Of a DNA stretch of 64,000 bases, positions 53,765 through 62,158 are shown piece by piece. The position numbers and the translations under genes were made by a program. Each line of letters starts with the position of its first letter. The stretch's first letter is position 1. The stretch is from Microtetraspora sp. NBRC 13810. GTDB taxonomy: Bacteria > Actinomycetota > Actinomycetes > Streptosporangiales > Streptosporangiaceae. Below the pieces are notes generated by a model. That model did not search any database and was not told the DNA's origin. It saw only the letters and a program-made list of their open reading frames with translations. The stretch lies in assembly GCF_030268685.1 (NCBI RefSeq), contig NZ_BSRQ01000019.1:1-64000 (forward strand). Reading direction: 5' to 3'.

Positions 53765-55042
53765 ATGCCGCGACGTTCCAGCGATTCACCGAACCCCTCG
53801 ATCGAGGACGACGTCCTCATCGTCGGCGCCGGCATCGCCGGTCTGGTGCTCGCGCTCGAACTGCACGACGCCGGAATCGGCTGCCGCGTCTACGAAGCCG
53901 TGCCCGAGATCGGCCCGGTCGGCGTGGGCATCAACCTGCTGCCGCACGCCTCGCGCATCCTGCACCGGCTCGGACTCGGCGACGCGCTGGGCGAAGTCGG
54001 CATCGTCACCCGGGAATCGGTGTTCTTCAACCGCTTCGGCCAGCTCATCTACCGCGAGCCGTCCGGCAGGCACGCCGGCTACGAGCACCCGCAGTACTCG
54101 ATCCACCGCGGCGACCTGCACACCGTCCTGCTCACCGCCGTGCGGGACCGGCTCGGCGCGGACGCGGTGGTGCTCGGCCACCGGTGCACCGGGGTCGAGC
54201 AGGACGACGACGGCGTGACGGTCCGCTTCCGCTCCCCCGCCGACACCGAACTGCCCGCCGTACGGGCCCGCGTGGTGATCGGCTGCGACGGGATCCACTC
54301 GGCGCTGCGCCGGCAGTTGCACCCCGGCGAGGGCGAACCGCGCTACTCCGGGATCAACATGTGGCGCGGCGTCACCCGGGGCAGGCCCTTCCTGTCCGGC
54401 GCCAGCATGGTGCGGGCCGGCTGGATCGACCGCGGCAAGCTCGTCGCCTACCCGATCAGGAACCTCGAAGGCGGCGACCAGCTCCTCAACTGGGTCGTCG
54501 AGATCAAGACCCCGCGCCACCTCCAGCGGGACTGGAACCGGCGCGGCCGGCTGGAGGACTTCATCGGGGCGTTCGAGGACTGGCACTTCGACTGGCTGGA
54601 CGTGCCGGCGATGATGCGCGGCTCGGACACCGTGCTGGAGTACCCGATGGTGGACCAGGACCCGCTGGACCGGTGGAGCTTCGGCCGGGTCACGCTACTC
54701 GGCGACGCCGCCCACCCGATGGTCCCGCGCGGCTCCAACGGCGCCGGCCAGGCGATCCTCGACGCCCGCGCCCTGCGCCGCCACCTGACCGAGACCCCCG
54801 ACCCGGCGACCGCACTCCGCGCCTACGAGGCGGAACGGCTGCCCGCCACCGCCCAGGTCGTCCTGGCCAACCGGAGCATGCCGCCGGACGTGATCATCCG
54901 CGAGGTGTGGCAGCGCACCGGCGACCAGCCCTTCACCTCGATCGACGACGTCATCAAGGTCGAGGAACTGGCCCAGATCTCCCAACGCTACAAAGAGGTC
55001 GCCGGCTACTCCCCCGAAGCCCTCCGCACCCCCGACCACTAG
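53765..55042 (+). CDS. FAD-dependent aromatic monooxygenase
   Basis: A 425-residue group A flavin monooxygenase. The dinucleotide fold VGAGIAGLVLALEL starts at residue 20, the DG motif is VIGCDGIHSALRRQL, and the FAD ribityl site is LLGDAAHPMVPRGSNGAGQA. It resembles 3-hydroxybenzoate 6-hydroxylase, salicylate hydroxylase and PhzS-type enzymes. The setting fits formation of gentisate from a hydroxybenzoate. The ATG follows a weak AGGAG about ten bases upstream. PhzS-like phenazine hydroxylation is the alternative. Confidence 0.88.
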   Translation: MPRRSSDSPNPSIEDDVLIVGAGIAGLVLALELHDAGIGCRVYEAVPEIGPVGVGINLLPHASRILHRLGLGDALGEVGIVTRESVFFNRFGQLIYREPSGRHAGYEHPQYSIHRGDLHTVLLTAVRDRLGADAVVLGHRCTGVEQDDDGVTVRFRSPADTELPAVRARVVIGCDGIHSALRRQLHPGEGEPRYSGINMWRGVTRGRPFLSGASMVRAGWIDRGKLVAYPIRNLEGGDQLLNWVVEIKTPRHLQRDWNRRGRLEDFIGAFEDWHFDWLDVPAMMRGSDTVLEYPMVDQDPLDRWSFGRVTLLGDAAHPMVPRGSNGAGQAILDARALRRHLTETPDPATALRAYEAERLPATAQVVLANRSMPPDVIIREVWQRTGDQPFTSIDDVIKVEELAQISQRYKEVAGYSPEALRTPDH

Positions 55043-55349
55043 CCCCACCCCACCAGCTCATCCCCCCGCAACCCACACCACAGGCAGGCAAAGCCCCCCC
55101 AACACGGCAACCGGCGCGCGATGCAGCTCGTCGTCACCCGAGAGGGGTACTCCGGAGACGGGTGGCGCCGGCTCGGCATGGGACGGCTCGGCCTGCGAAC
55201 CTGGCCGCTCACGATGGCCACCACCGCCGGCGTCTGCCTGATCGCCACCATGGCGGCCGTCGCGCTCGGCTTCGGCCGGTTCACCGCGCCGCAGGGTGAC
55301 TGGGTGCAGTCCGTGACCGCTCGGCCGATGCGGCAGCCCCAGGCAGGCC
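55043..55349. other. Gap with a doubtful short membrane peptide
   Basis: No convincing gene is seen. A plus-strand frame from 55121 encodes one possible membrane helix (LTMATTAGVCLIATMAAVAL) but has no good ribosome site and runs into the transposase remnant, so I do not call it a gene. Confidence 0.4.
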
Positions 55350-55559
55350 ACCATCCCGATCAGGGCCGATCAACGTGAAAAGGGATCGAAGGGCGGCCGG
55401 CCACCGGCCTTCGATCCCGAGGTGTACAGGCGACGCCACGCCGTGGAATGCGGCATCGGCCGGCTCAACCGCCACCGGACGTCGCGGCCCGCTTTCGACA
55501 AGCTCGCCGTGCGCTACGAGGCCACCGCCAACATCGCCACGATCAACGAGTGGCTCTGA
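55350..55559 (+). mobile_element. IS5-family transposase, C-terminal remnant
   Basis: About 69 codons ending at TGA 55559 encode TIPIRADQREKGSKGGRPPA, FDPEVYRRRHAVECGIGRLN and FDKLAVRYEATANIATINEWL in part, which is the end of an IS5/IS4-type DDE transposase (E of the HAVECGIGRL stretch is the catalytic Glu). The rest of the element and its terminal repeats are missing. It marks an old insertion at the edge of the aromatic-acid block. Confidence 0.8.
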
Positions 55560-55579
55560 CCTGGTTCGCGGAACACAGC

Positions 55580-56368
55580 CTAGTCGACGTAGATGTTGGG
55601 GGCGGGAACGTTGTGCTGAAGCTCGCGGGTGTTGGTCTCATCCTCGGGCCACAGCGACCGGAAACCCTCGATCCCTGACCGGCTGGCCTTGGCGTGGTCC
55701 TCGAAGACCACCCAGTTCACCGGCTGGAAGTAGTTGCCCTCCGCGTCGGGCGTGGTGAGGGAGCCGGTGTACCGGTAGGTGGTACGGCTCTCGGGCAGCA
55801 GGTCTTTGAGGCGGATGTCGGAGACCTCCTTCGTCTCCCCCAGTTCCGGCGGCGACTTCAGCAGGCGGTCGTGCTCGGACCGGGTGCTGGTGCGCGCGGC
55901 GTCCAGCATGACCGACAGCACCACGTAACCGGGCCCGCCCGTCGCCTTCTCGTGCACGAAGTGCGCCTCGATCGGCGCGAACGGCTGGCCGGCGAACTTG
56001 TGCTCTGCATGCCCGTGGAAGTGAACATTGCTCAGGTTGTACCGCGCACCGCCGTACGTGATGTACGGCTGCGTGCCGTCGTCGCCGATGATGAAGCGGA
56101 CGTCATCGTGCTCGCTCGGCTCGCCGCCGAGCGGCGCCTTGTCCTGGAAGAGGATCTCGCCGTCCACCGTGCTCGGGTAGTGGAAGACGACGGCAGGAAC
56201 GGCGGCGTGGCACGCCTTGGCGCGGTTGATCTCAATCGGACTCTGAACTGCCTGGTCGGTCCCGTTGCCCGGGCACTGGGTGCCGTGCGCCTGAGCGGAG
56301 ACGGGGAGTGCCGTCAGGACGAGCGAGGCGGCTGCTGCCGCCGTCGTCCAGGCAAGACGACGAAACAT
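55580..56368 (-). CDS. Secreted alpha-type carbonic anhydrase
   Basis: A 262-residue exported enzyme. Residues 1-28 form a signal peptide (LVLTALPVSAQAHG). The zinc ligands are His116 and His118 in SNVHFHGHAEH and His136 in IEAHFVHE, and the conserved QSPIEI, TGSLTTP and VNWVVFED blocks are in place. It hydrates CO2 outside the membrane. ATG 56368 is chosen because the signal peptide starts there. It is monocistronic. Confidence 0.93.
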   Translation of the reverse strand: MFRRLAWTTAAAAASLVLTALPVSAQAHGTQCPGNGTDQAVQSPIEINRAKACHAAVPAVVFHYPSTVDGEILFQDKAPLGGEPSEHDDVRFIIGDDGTQPYITYGGARYNLSNVHFHGHAEHKFAGQPFAPIEAHFVHEKATGGPGYVVLSVMLDAARTSTRSEHDRLLKSPPELGETKEVSDIRLKDLLPESRTTYRYTGSLTTPDAEGNYFQPVNWVVFEDHAKASRSGIEGFRSLWPEDETNTRELQHNVPAPNIYVD

Positions 56369-56610
56369 TCGGGAGGCCCTCCGTGTTCGGCCGCCTCCGG
56401 ACGCAGCACAAAGCGGCTGCGGACCCTTTGCCCACATCCGGGGGGCTATGTGGCATTAGCACGGTAAGTAGATCACGGGCAAATCGCACCCCTGTTTCCG
56501 GGTCGCCAATCTGCCGGAAAACGTCCCGTGGGAGTGATTTGCCCCCCGATCCGCCCATTCCGCCCACTGGAAGGCGGGCCGGATGCGACCCTCCGACGGC
56601 GGCCGATAAT

Positions 56611-56632
56611 CTGAACTGGTCGTTCAGTTCAG
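56611..56632. promoter_or_regulatory. Perfect operator CTGAACTG-N6-CAGTTCAG
   Basis: An 8-bp perfect inverted repeat with a 6-bp spacer lies 13 bp before the aldo/keto reductase start. The TetR encoded downstream is the likely ligand; the site would block ribosome-proximal transcription. Confidence 0.65.
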
Positions 56633-56644
56633 ATAGGAGTGATC

Positions 56645-57514
56645 ATGTCGACCTCCACCAAGATCGCCGAAGCCTCCGGCAGCTTCGCCATCGGCGGGGA
56701 CCTGCCCGTCGTGCGCCTGGGCTTCGGCGCCATGCGAATCACCGGCGCAGGCGTCTGGGGAGACCCCGCCGACCCGGACGAGGCCGTGCGCGTACTGCGC
56801 CGCGCGGTCGAGCTGGGCGTCACCCTCATCGACACGGCCGACGCGTACGGCCCGTTCGTCGCCGACCTGCTGATCAAGAAGGCGCTGCACCCGTACCCGG
56901 ACGATCTCGTGATCGCCACCAAGGCGGGGTTCACCCGTCAGGGCCCCGGCCAGTGGACTCCCGTCGGCCGCCCCGAATACCTCCGCCAGCAGGTCGAGCT
57001 CAGCCTGCGGCACCTCGGCCTGGACCGCATCGACCTGCTCCAGTTGCACCGGATCGACCCCGACGTGCCGCTCGACGACCAGATCGGCGAGCTCAAGTCG
57101 CTCCAGGACGAGGGCAAGATCCGGCACATCGGCCTGTCCGAGGTGTCCGTCGAAGAACTCCAGGCCGCCGAGCGCATCGCGCCCATCGTGTCGGTGCAGA
57201 ACCTCTACAACCTGGTCAACCGCAGCGCCGAGCGCCTCCTCGACCACTCCGAGAAGAACGGCATCGCCTTCATCCCGTACTTCCCGCTGGCCACCGGTAC
57301 CCTGGCCAAGGAGGACGGCCCGCTCGCCGAGATCGCCCGCGGCCGTGGCGTGACCCCGTCCCAGCTCGCCCTGGCATGGCTGCTCCGTCGCTCGCCCGTC
57401 ATGCTGCCCATCCCGGGCACGTCGCGGGTCGCGCACCTGGAGGAGAACACCGCCGCGGCCGGCATCGACCTCACCGACGAGGAGTTCGAGCAGATCGCCG
57501 CCCAGGGCCGCTGA
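56645..57514 (+). CDS. Aldo/keto reductase
   Basis: A 289-residue NADPH-dependent (beta/alpha)8 oxidoreductase. The catalytic tetrad is in DTADAYG (Asp, Tyr), IATKAGF (Lys) and LLQLHRID (His). The NADP-binding end is [21 protein letters not shown] 56645 follows AGGAG by five bases. It is probably cotranscribed with the TetR gene 28 bp downstream, making a self-regulated aldehyde-detoxification unit. Confidence 0.92.
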   Translation: MSTSTKIAEASGSFAIGGDLPVVRLGFGAMRITGAGVWGDPADPDEAVRVLRRAVELGVTLIDTADAYGPFVADLLIKKALHPYPDDLVIATKAGFTRQGPGQWTPVGRPEYLRQQVELSLRHLGLDRIDLLQLHRIDPDVPLDDQIGELKSLQDEGKIRHIGLSEVSVEELQAAERIAPIVSVQNLYNLVNRSAERLLDHSEKNGIAFIPYFPLATGTLAKEDGPLAEIARGRGVTPSQLALAWLLRRSPVMLPIPGTSRVAHLEENTAAAGIDLTDEEFEQIAAQGR

Positions 57515-57542
57515 CCAAACCCGAAGGGGAGAGCCGAGTCCC

Positions 57543-58340
57543 GTGCCGAACACCACCCCGGGTACGTCACCCCCCACCCCCGACCACCCCCACGCTCTCC
57601 CCACCCCCACTCCGCCGGGCCCCGACGCCCCTTCCTCCGAGGCGGGCAACCGTACTTCCACGGAGGCAGACGCCCCCACCTCGGCAGGGGTAAGTGGGCC
57701 TGTTTCTGAGGTGGGCGAGGTGGGTGTGGTGGCTTCGGCTGGTGAGGCGGGCGAGGGGATCCTCGTCTGTCCCGTCGGGACGCGGAGCCGGCGGGTGCAC
57801 GAGGCGGCACTGCGCGCCACACGGGAACTGCTGCTGGAGGGCGGCCTGCCCGCCGTCACCGTGGACACGATCTCCGAGCGCTCCGGGGTCAGCAAGGCCA
57901 CCATCTACAAACACTGGCCGTCGAAGACCGCCGTCGCCGCCGAGGCGTTCGGCCGGCACATGGCCGAGGTCGTCGAGCCACCCGACACCGGTACGGCACG
58001 CGGCGACCTCACCGAACAGGTCCGCCGGGTCAGCTCCTTCTACGCCAGCTTCGACGGCGCCGTGTTCGCCCAACTCCTGGCCGCCTGCGTCACCGATCCC
58101 GAGGCGGCGCCGTACTTCCGCATCTACTTCCTGCACGGCCGCCGGGAGGCGATCCGCCGGCTGTGGGAGCGGGCCGTACGGCGAGGCGAGACGGACCCGG
58201 GCATCGACGTGGAAACCGCCATCGACCTCCTCTTCGGCCCTCTCGTCTTCCGCCTCCTCACCGGCCACCGCGAACTCACCCCCACCCAAGCCGACAACCT
58301 CGCCCACGCCGCCCTCAACGGCCTACTCCGCAACAAGTGA
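57543..58340 (+). CDS. TetR-family regulator with long disordered head
   Basis: A 265-residue protein from GTG 57543. Residues 1-75 are Pro/Thr/Gly/Glu-rich and disordered, an unusual extension for the family. The helix-turn-helix is VTVDTISERSGVSKATIYKHWPSKTAVAAE (in part) and a TetR_C domain follows. The true start may lie near VCPVGTRSRRVHE, residue 75, since the head has no ribosome site of its own beyond GGGGAG. It likely binds the palindrome at 56611-56632. Confidence 0.85.
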   Translation: MPNTTPGTSPPTPDHPHALPTPTPPGPDAPSSEAGNRTSTEADAPTSAGVSGPVSEVGEVGVVASAGEAGEGILVCPVGTRSRRVHEAALRATRELLLEGGLPAVTVDTISERSGVSKATIYKHWPSKTAVAAEAFGRHMAEVVEPPDTGTARGDLTEQVRRVSSFYASFDGAVFAQLLAACVTDPEAAPYFRIYFLHGRREAIRRLWERAVRRGETDPGIDVETAIDLLFGPLVFRLLTGHRELTPTQADNLAHAALNGLLRNK

Positions 58341-58610
58341 TCCGCCAGCCACCCACAACAAGTGATCCACCAACCATCCGGAAGCCACCTCCGTAAGCCA
58401 TCCGAAAGCCACCTCCGCAGCCCGCCCGGCTCTGGTGCCCTGGCCACCTCCTCCGAGGCGCCGCGACGGCGAGAAGTGCCGCGGACGTACCCGGCGCCTG
58501 TGAACGGAGCGGCACCGATCGCTCTCCGGAGAGGGGCGAGCGGTACGCGGGTCCGCCGTTCGTTGGGAAGGCGGGCAGGTGAGAGGTGAGGTCGAGGGTC
58601 GCCGCTCAGA

Positions 58611-58772
58611 TCACCTCGCCGCCGCGTCTGCGAATCGTGGCGGCCGAACCGGACAGCGCCACTCGCCGCACCCGGCGTCACGGCCCTTGAGCAGCACGTC
58701 GCAGCACCCGTGGTCCGCGTAGGCCCACACCTTGGCCCAGGGCTCACCCCAGAGCACCAGCACGTACGTCAT
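58611..58772 (-). CDS. Possible small Cys/Trp-rich protein
   Basis: A 53-residue frame, MTYVLVLWGEPWAKVWAYAD followed by HGCCDVLLKGRDAGCGEWRC, with four cysteines and four tryptophans. GGGGGG lies about five bases before the ATG. The cysteine spacing could bind a metal. It sits in an otherwise gene-free 650-bp stretch (58341-58989), in which the first part has repeated ATCCGAAAGCCACCT-like phrases and nothing else was recognised. Confidence 0.4.
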   Translation of the reverse strand: MTYVLVLWGEPWAKVWAYADHGCCDVLLKGRDAGCGEWRCPVRPPRFADAAAR

Positions 58773-58989
58773 GGTCACCCCCCGCCTGTCAGGTTCACCC
58801 CTATGACGCGCTGATGACGGCCGAATCGACGATCCTCGGGGAAATTCTCATCTGGCCCACGAGCCGATACCAGTGATCACTCTGAGCTACAAGACGACTA
58901 CGGAGTGACAAAAGTAAGGCTCGACACGCCGAAGCGACGCTGCGTTTACTTTGCGTGACAGGTTGTCAACTTCAGTGTCAGGAGACGCC

Positions 58990-59349
58990 ATGCGCATCAG
59001 GACTCTCGCCGCCGTCGCGACCGCCGTCATCGCCGCCGGAGGGATCGGGCTGACGGTGACGGCCGCCCAGGCCGAGGAGGCGGCGCCCACCGCGGCCCAG
59101 GTCCAGGCCGTGCCCGGCTACCAGGTGGTGCGGCTCCCCAACGCCAACGTGCCGAACTTCCAGCGTCGTTATGCCTACTGCCCGGCGGGCAAGGTGGCCA
59201 TCGGCGGTGGCGCGGAGGCGCGCGGCAACGAGGCGATCCTCGTGGGTTCGTTCCCGACCGACGGCAACAACGGCTGGATCGGTCTCGGCCGCCAGCCGGG
59301 CCACAACGACGTGGGCATCAGCGTGTTCGTGATCTGCGCCGACGCCTGA
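58990..59349 (+). CDS. Secreted protein of unknown function
   Basis: A 119-residue protein behind AGGAG. The signal peptide is MRIRTLAAVATAVIAAGGIG to TAAQA (about 32 residues). The mature part has two cysteines (YAYCPAGKVAIGGGAEA and VFVICADA) and a GGGAEARG core seen in many small actinomycete exoproteins. Function unknown. A strong hairpin follows. Confidence 0.75.
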   Translation: MRIRTLAAVATAVIAAGGIGLTVTAAQAEEAAPTAAQVQAVPGYQVVRLPNANVPNFQRRYAYCPAGKVAIGGGAEARGNEAILVGSFPTDGNNGWIGLGRQPGHNDVGISVFVICADA

Positions 59350-59357
59350 CCCGGTAC

Positions 59358-59390
59358 CCCCGGCGCACGGGAGCACCCCGTGCGCCGGGG
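59358..59390. terminator. GC-rich hairpin after the secreted-protein gene
   Basis: CCCCGGCGCACGGG and its perfect 14-bp complement enclose a five-base loop, eight bases after the stop. Confidence 0.8.
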
Positions 59391-59492
59391 CACGTCCGGC
59401 TCGGCGGAGACTTTCGCCGGACGTCCCTGGATGACCGCCTTCCCTGCGCTGAGAATGATCGTGAACTCGCACCACGACTCGCAGGAGGAGCC

Positions 59493-60056
59493 ATGACGAC
59501 CCATTGGACGCTGCTGGACTACGGAGAGGTCATCTCGCTGCCGCAGCAGGCCGGTGACATCGCCGCGATGGCGGCCCTCGCCGGCCAGGACGACGAGACG
59601 TTCCGCGACCGGTACTGGCGTCACCGCCTGCCGTACGACCGCGGGCAGGCCGACCACCTCTACTGGGGCGAGGTGCTGGGGCGGGCGCTCGCGCCCGATG
59701 ATCCGCTGGTCGGCGAGCTGGTGACGGCGGATGTCGCGAGCTGGTCGCGGATCGACCCGGCGGCGCTGCGGACGATCGAGGAGCACGTGGCCCGGGGCGA
59801 CCGGCTGGCCCTGTTGTCGAACGCGCCGGAGCCGCTGGCGGCGGCGGTCGACCGGGCCTCCTGGGCGGCGGCGTTCAGCCACCGTTTCTACAGTTGCCGG
59901 CTGTCCCTCACGAAGCCGGACCCGGCCATCTACGAGACGGTCCTGCGACTGCTCCAGGCCGAGCCCGCGAACGTCGTCTTCCACGACGACCGCGCCGAGA
60001 ACGTCGAGGCGGCCCGGGCGCTCGGCATCAACGCGGTTCTCCACCGGGCACGCTAA
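59493..60056 (+). CDS. HAD-superfamily hydrolase
   Basis: A 187-residue HAD-IA protein. Motif I is LLDYGEVIS, in which Asp9 is the nucleophile and the second Asp is replaced by Gly, as in the FDxGGV subgroup. Motif II is LALLSNAPEPL, motif III is SLTKPDPAIYE, and motif IV is VFHDDRAENV. The substrate is unknown. GGAGG lies five bases before ATG 59493. Confidence 0.88.
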   Translation: MTTHWTLLDYGEVISLPQQAGDIAAMAALAGQDDETFRDRYWRHRLPYDRGQADHLYWGEVLGRALAPDDPLVGELVTADVASWSRIDPAALRTIEEHVARGDRLALLSNAPEPLAAAVDRASWAAAFSHRFYSCRLSLTKPDPAIYETVLRLLQAEPANVVFHDDRAENVEAARALGINAVLHRAR

Positions 60057-60118
60057 AAGACTCCCCCGCTAGCACAGGCAATACGACTTCGGCAGTGGTA
60101 TTTGCTGAAGGCGTAATG

Positions 60119-60129
60119 CGCTTAAAGCG
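60119..60129. promoter_or_regulatory. ClgR-type box CGCTTAAAGCG before clpP genes
   Basis: The 11-bp CGCTTAAAGCG is palindromic around its central base pair and fits the CGC-Y-N-A-N-R-GCG core known for ClgR sites in actinobacteria. It lies 131 bp before the first clpP. Confidence 0.55.
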
Positions 60130-60259
60130 TAATAAGCCGTGAGAGTAATTTGCCGTCAGCGAAAGGACGGACTTATTCGGGGGCCCCGTGGTTAATGTCC
60201 AGAGAAGGACGGCGTCCACCACGCGTCCGGAAGCTCATTGACGAAGGGGAGTCGCAGCA

Positions 60260-60916
60260 ATGACCAATCCGTGGGACACCTCGGGCCGGCGGCCCCTCGA
60301 CCACGTGGCCCCCATCCGCGCGCGGACGACGGACGCACCCCACCTCACCGGCCTGGACCAGCTCTACAACCGCCTCCGCCAGCAGCGCATCATCTTCCTC
60401 GGCCAGGAGGTCGACGACGAGATCGCCAACCGCATCTGCTCCGAGTTGCTGCTGCTGAGCGCCGAGGACCGCGAGCGCGACATCTTTCTCTACATCAACT
60501 CGCCGGGCGGTTCCGTGAGTGCCGGAATGGCCATCTACGACATGATGGAATACGTGCCCAATGACGTCGCCACGGTCGGCATCGGGCTCGCGGCCTCCAT
60601 GGGGCAAATCCTGCTGACCTGCGGCACGCCGGGAAAGCGATATGCCCTTCCGCATTCGCGGATCATGATGCACCAGCCGAGCGGCGGCATCGGCGGCTCC
60701 GCGACCGACATCGCGATCCAGGCCGAGCAGATGCTCTACGTCAAGCAGACCAGCGCCGAGCTCATCGCCCGGCACAGCGGGCAGAGCGTGGAGCAGATCA
60801 AGGCCGACTTCGAGCGGGACCGCTGGTTCGTGGCCGAGGAGGCCAAGGAGTACGGCCTGATCGACCAGGTCGTGCGCAGCGCCGACCGGGTCGTGGCCGG
60901 CGGAGCGGTCTCTTGA
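60260..60916 (+). CDS. clpP: ATP-dependent Clp protease proteolytic subunit, first of a pair
   Basis: A 218-residue ClpP. The triad is Ser113 in GLAASMGQ, His138 in IMMHQPSGG and Asp187 in [21 protein letters not shown] is the oxyanion stretch. Actinobacteria need two different ClpP subunits in one 14-mer, and the second follows with a four-base overlap. No clpX or tig is adjacent, so this may be a second clpP pair rather than the essential one. Confidence 0.95.
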   Translation: MTNPWDTSGRRPLDHVAPIRARTTDAPHLTGLDQLYNRLRQQRIIFLGQEVDDEIANRICSELLLLSAEDRERDIFLYINSPGGSVSAGMAIYDMMEYVPNDVATVGIGLAASMGQILLTCGTPGKRYALPHSRIMMHQPSGGIGGSATDIAIQAEQMLYVKQTSAELIARHSGQSVEQIKADFERDRWFVAEEAKEYGLIDQVVRSADRVVAGGAVS

Positions 60917-61548
60917 CCGGCCCCGGGCCGCAGGCCCGCTACGTGCTGCCCTCGTTCGTCGAGCGCACGACGTACGGCGTGAAGGAGACGAGCCCGTACA
61001 ACAAGCTGTTCGAGGACCGGATCATCTTCCTCGGCGTGGAGATCGACGACACCTCGGCCAACGACGTCATGGCGCAGTTGCTCACCCTGGAGTCGATGGA
61101 CCCCGACCGGGACATCCATCTCTACATCAACTCGCCGGGCGGGTCGTTCACCTCGATGGCCGCCATCTACGACACGATGCAGTTCATCAAGCCGGAGGTG
61201 CAGACGGTCTGCCTGGGCCAGGCGGCCTCGGCGGCGGCGGTGCTCCTCGCCGCCGGCGCGCCCGGCAAGCGGGCGGCGCTGCCGAACGCGCGGGTCCTCA
61301 TCCACCAGCCGTGGACGCAGGGCGGTCGCGGCCAGTCCAGCGACCTGGAGATCCAGGCCAACGAGATCCTCCGGCTGCGCGATCTGCAGGAGGAGCTCAT
61401 CTCCCGGCACACCGGCCATCCGACCGCCAAGGTCCGCAAGGACATGGAGCGCGACAAGATCCTCACCGCCGAGGAGGCCAAGGAGTACGGCCTCATCGAC
61501 GACGTCTACACCGGCCGCAAGCGCATCCCGTCCCTGGTACGAAGCTGA
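60913..61548 (+). CDS. clpP: ATP-dependent Clp protease proteolytic subunit, second of a pair
   Basis: A 211-residue ClpP from TTG 60913 overlapping the preceding stop (TTGA). Ser106 in GQAASAAAV and His131 in VLIHQPW are the catalytic pair. The handle region [22 protein letters not shown] is typical of the second subunit. It forms the mixed protease with the first ClpP. A hairpin follows 14 bases after the stop. Confidence 0.95.
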   Translation: MTGPGPQARYVLPSFVERTTYGVKETSPYNKLFEDRIIFLGVEIDDTSANDVMAQLLTLESMDPDRDIHLYINSPGGSFTSMAAIYDTMQFIKPEVQTVCLGQAASAAAVLLAAGAPGKRAALPNARVLIHQPWTQGGRGQSSDLEIQANEILRLRDLQEELISRHTGHPTAKVRKDMERDKILTAEEAKEYGLIDDVYTGRKRIPSLVRS

Positions 61549-61562
61549 CGCCCGACCTCCAC

Positions 61563-61588
61563 CGGCCCACCAGCCCGCTGGTGGGCCG
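61563..61588. terminator. Hairpin after the clpP pair
   Basis: CGGCCCACCAG and CTGGTGGGCCG form a perfect 11-bp stem with loop CCCG. Confidence 0.8.
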
Positions 61589-61690
61589 TCCCCTCTCATA
61601 GAGCGGTCAGGCCCTCCTAAGCGCGGCGTCAACACGCCGAGACTGTCAGTGGCGCCCTCTACGATGAGCGACCACATGGAGGGATGCCTG

Positions 61691-62158
61691 ATGCTGGACG
61701 CATTGACAGTGCCGCTGCTGGTCACCACCGATCTGCCTCCAGGCGCCGACCTGGCCGAGTTCGGCGAGTTGCTCGCCGGCGCGGTGCGCACGCTGCGACC
61801 GCAGGACAGCTCCTATCCCGGCTGCCTGTACGGCAGGACGTTCTGGCTGGACCGGCCGTCGGCCGTGCCGGGCGGCGACGGCGCCCCGCGCCCGGTGACC
61901 GAGGATCTGCGGTTCGCCGCGATGCTCGGTTTCCTGTCCACCGCCGAGTCCCAGCGGTCGGCGAAGGAGATGGTCTCCGACGCGAGATCGGTGATCACCG
62001 ACGCGGTGACCGGGCGTTACGGTGACCTGGCGAGCCCGCCCGCGGTGATGGCCATCAGGAGCGAGGACGTCCGCGAGCGGGCGCCGAAGACCGCCGTCGT
62101 CACCATCACCACCGGCACCCTCCCCGAGCTGGCCGCGATCTCGCGCTCCTACCTCTGA
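61691..62158 (+). CDS. Hypothetical protein
   Basis: A 155-residue protein from MLDALTVPLLVTTDL behind GGAGGG; ATG 61676 is an alternative. No signal peptide, membrane segment or known motif is present. The mixed alpha/beta composition (DLRFAAMLGFLSTAESQRSA and KTAVVTITTGTLPELAAISR) suggests a soluble domain. Function unknown. Confidence 0.6.
   Translation: MLDALTVPLLVTTDLPPGADLAEFGELLAGAVRTLRPQDSSYPGCLYGRTFWLDRPSAVPGGDGAPRPVTEDLRFAAMLGFLSTAESQRSAKEMVSDARSVITDAVTGRYGDLASPPAVMAIRSEDVRERAPKTAVVTITTGTLPELAAISRSYL

Noticed and set aside
55121-55378. An 85-codon plus-strand frame with one hydrophobic stretch
   Set aside because: No ribosome site, and it reads into the transposase remnant in the wrong frame.
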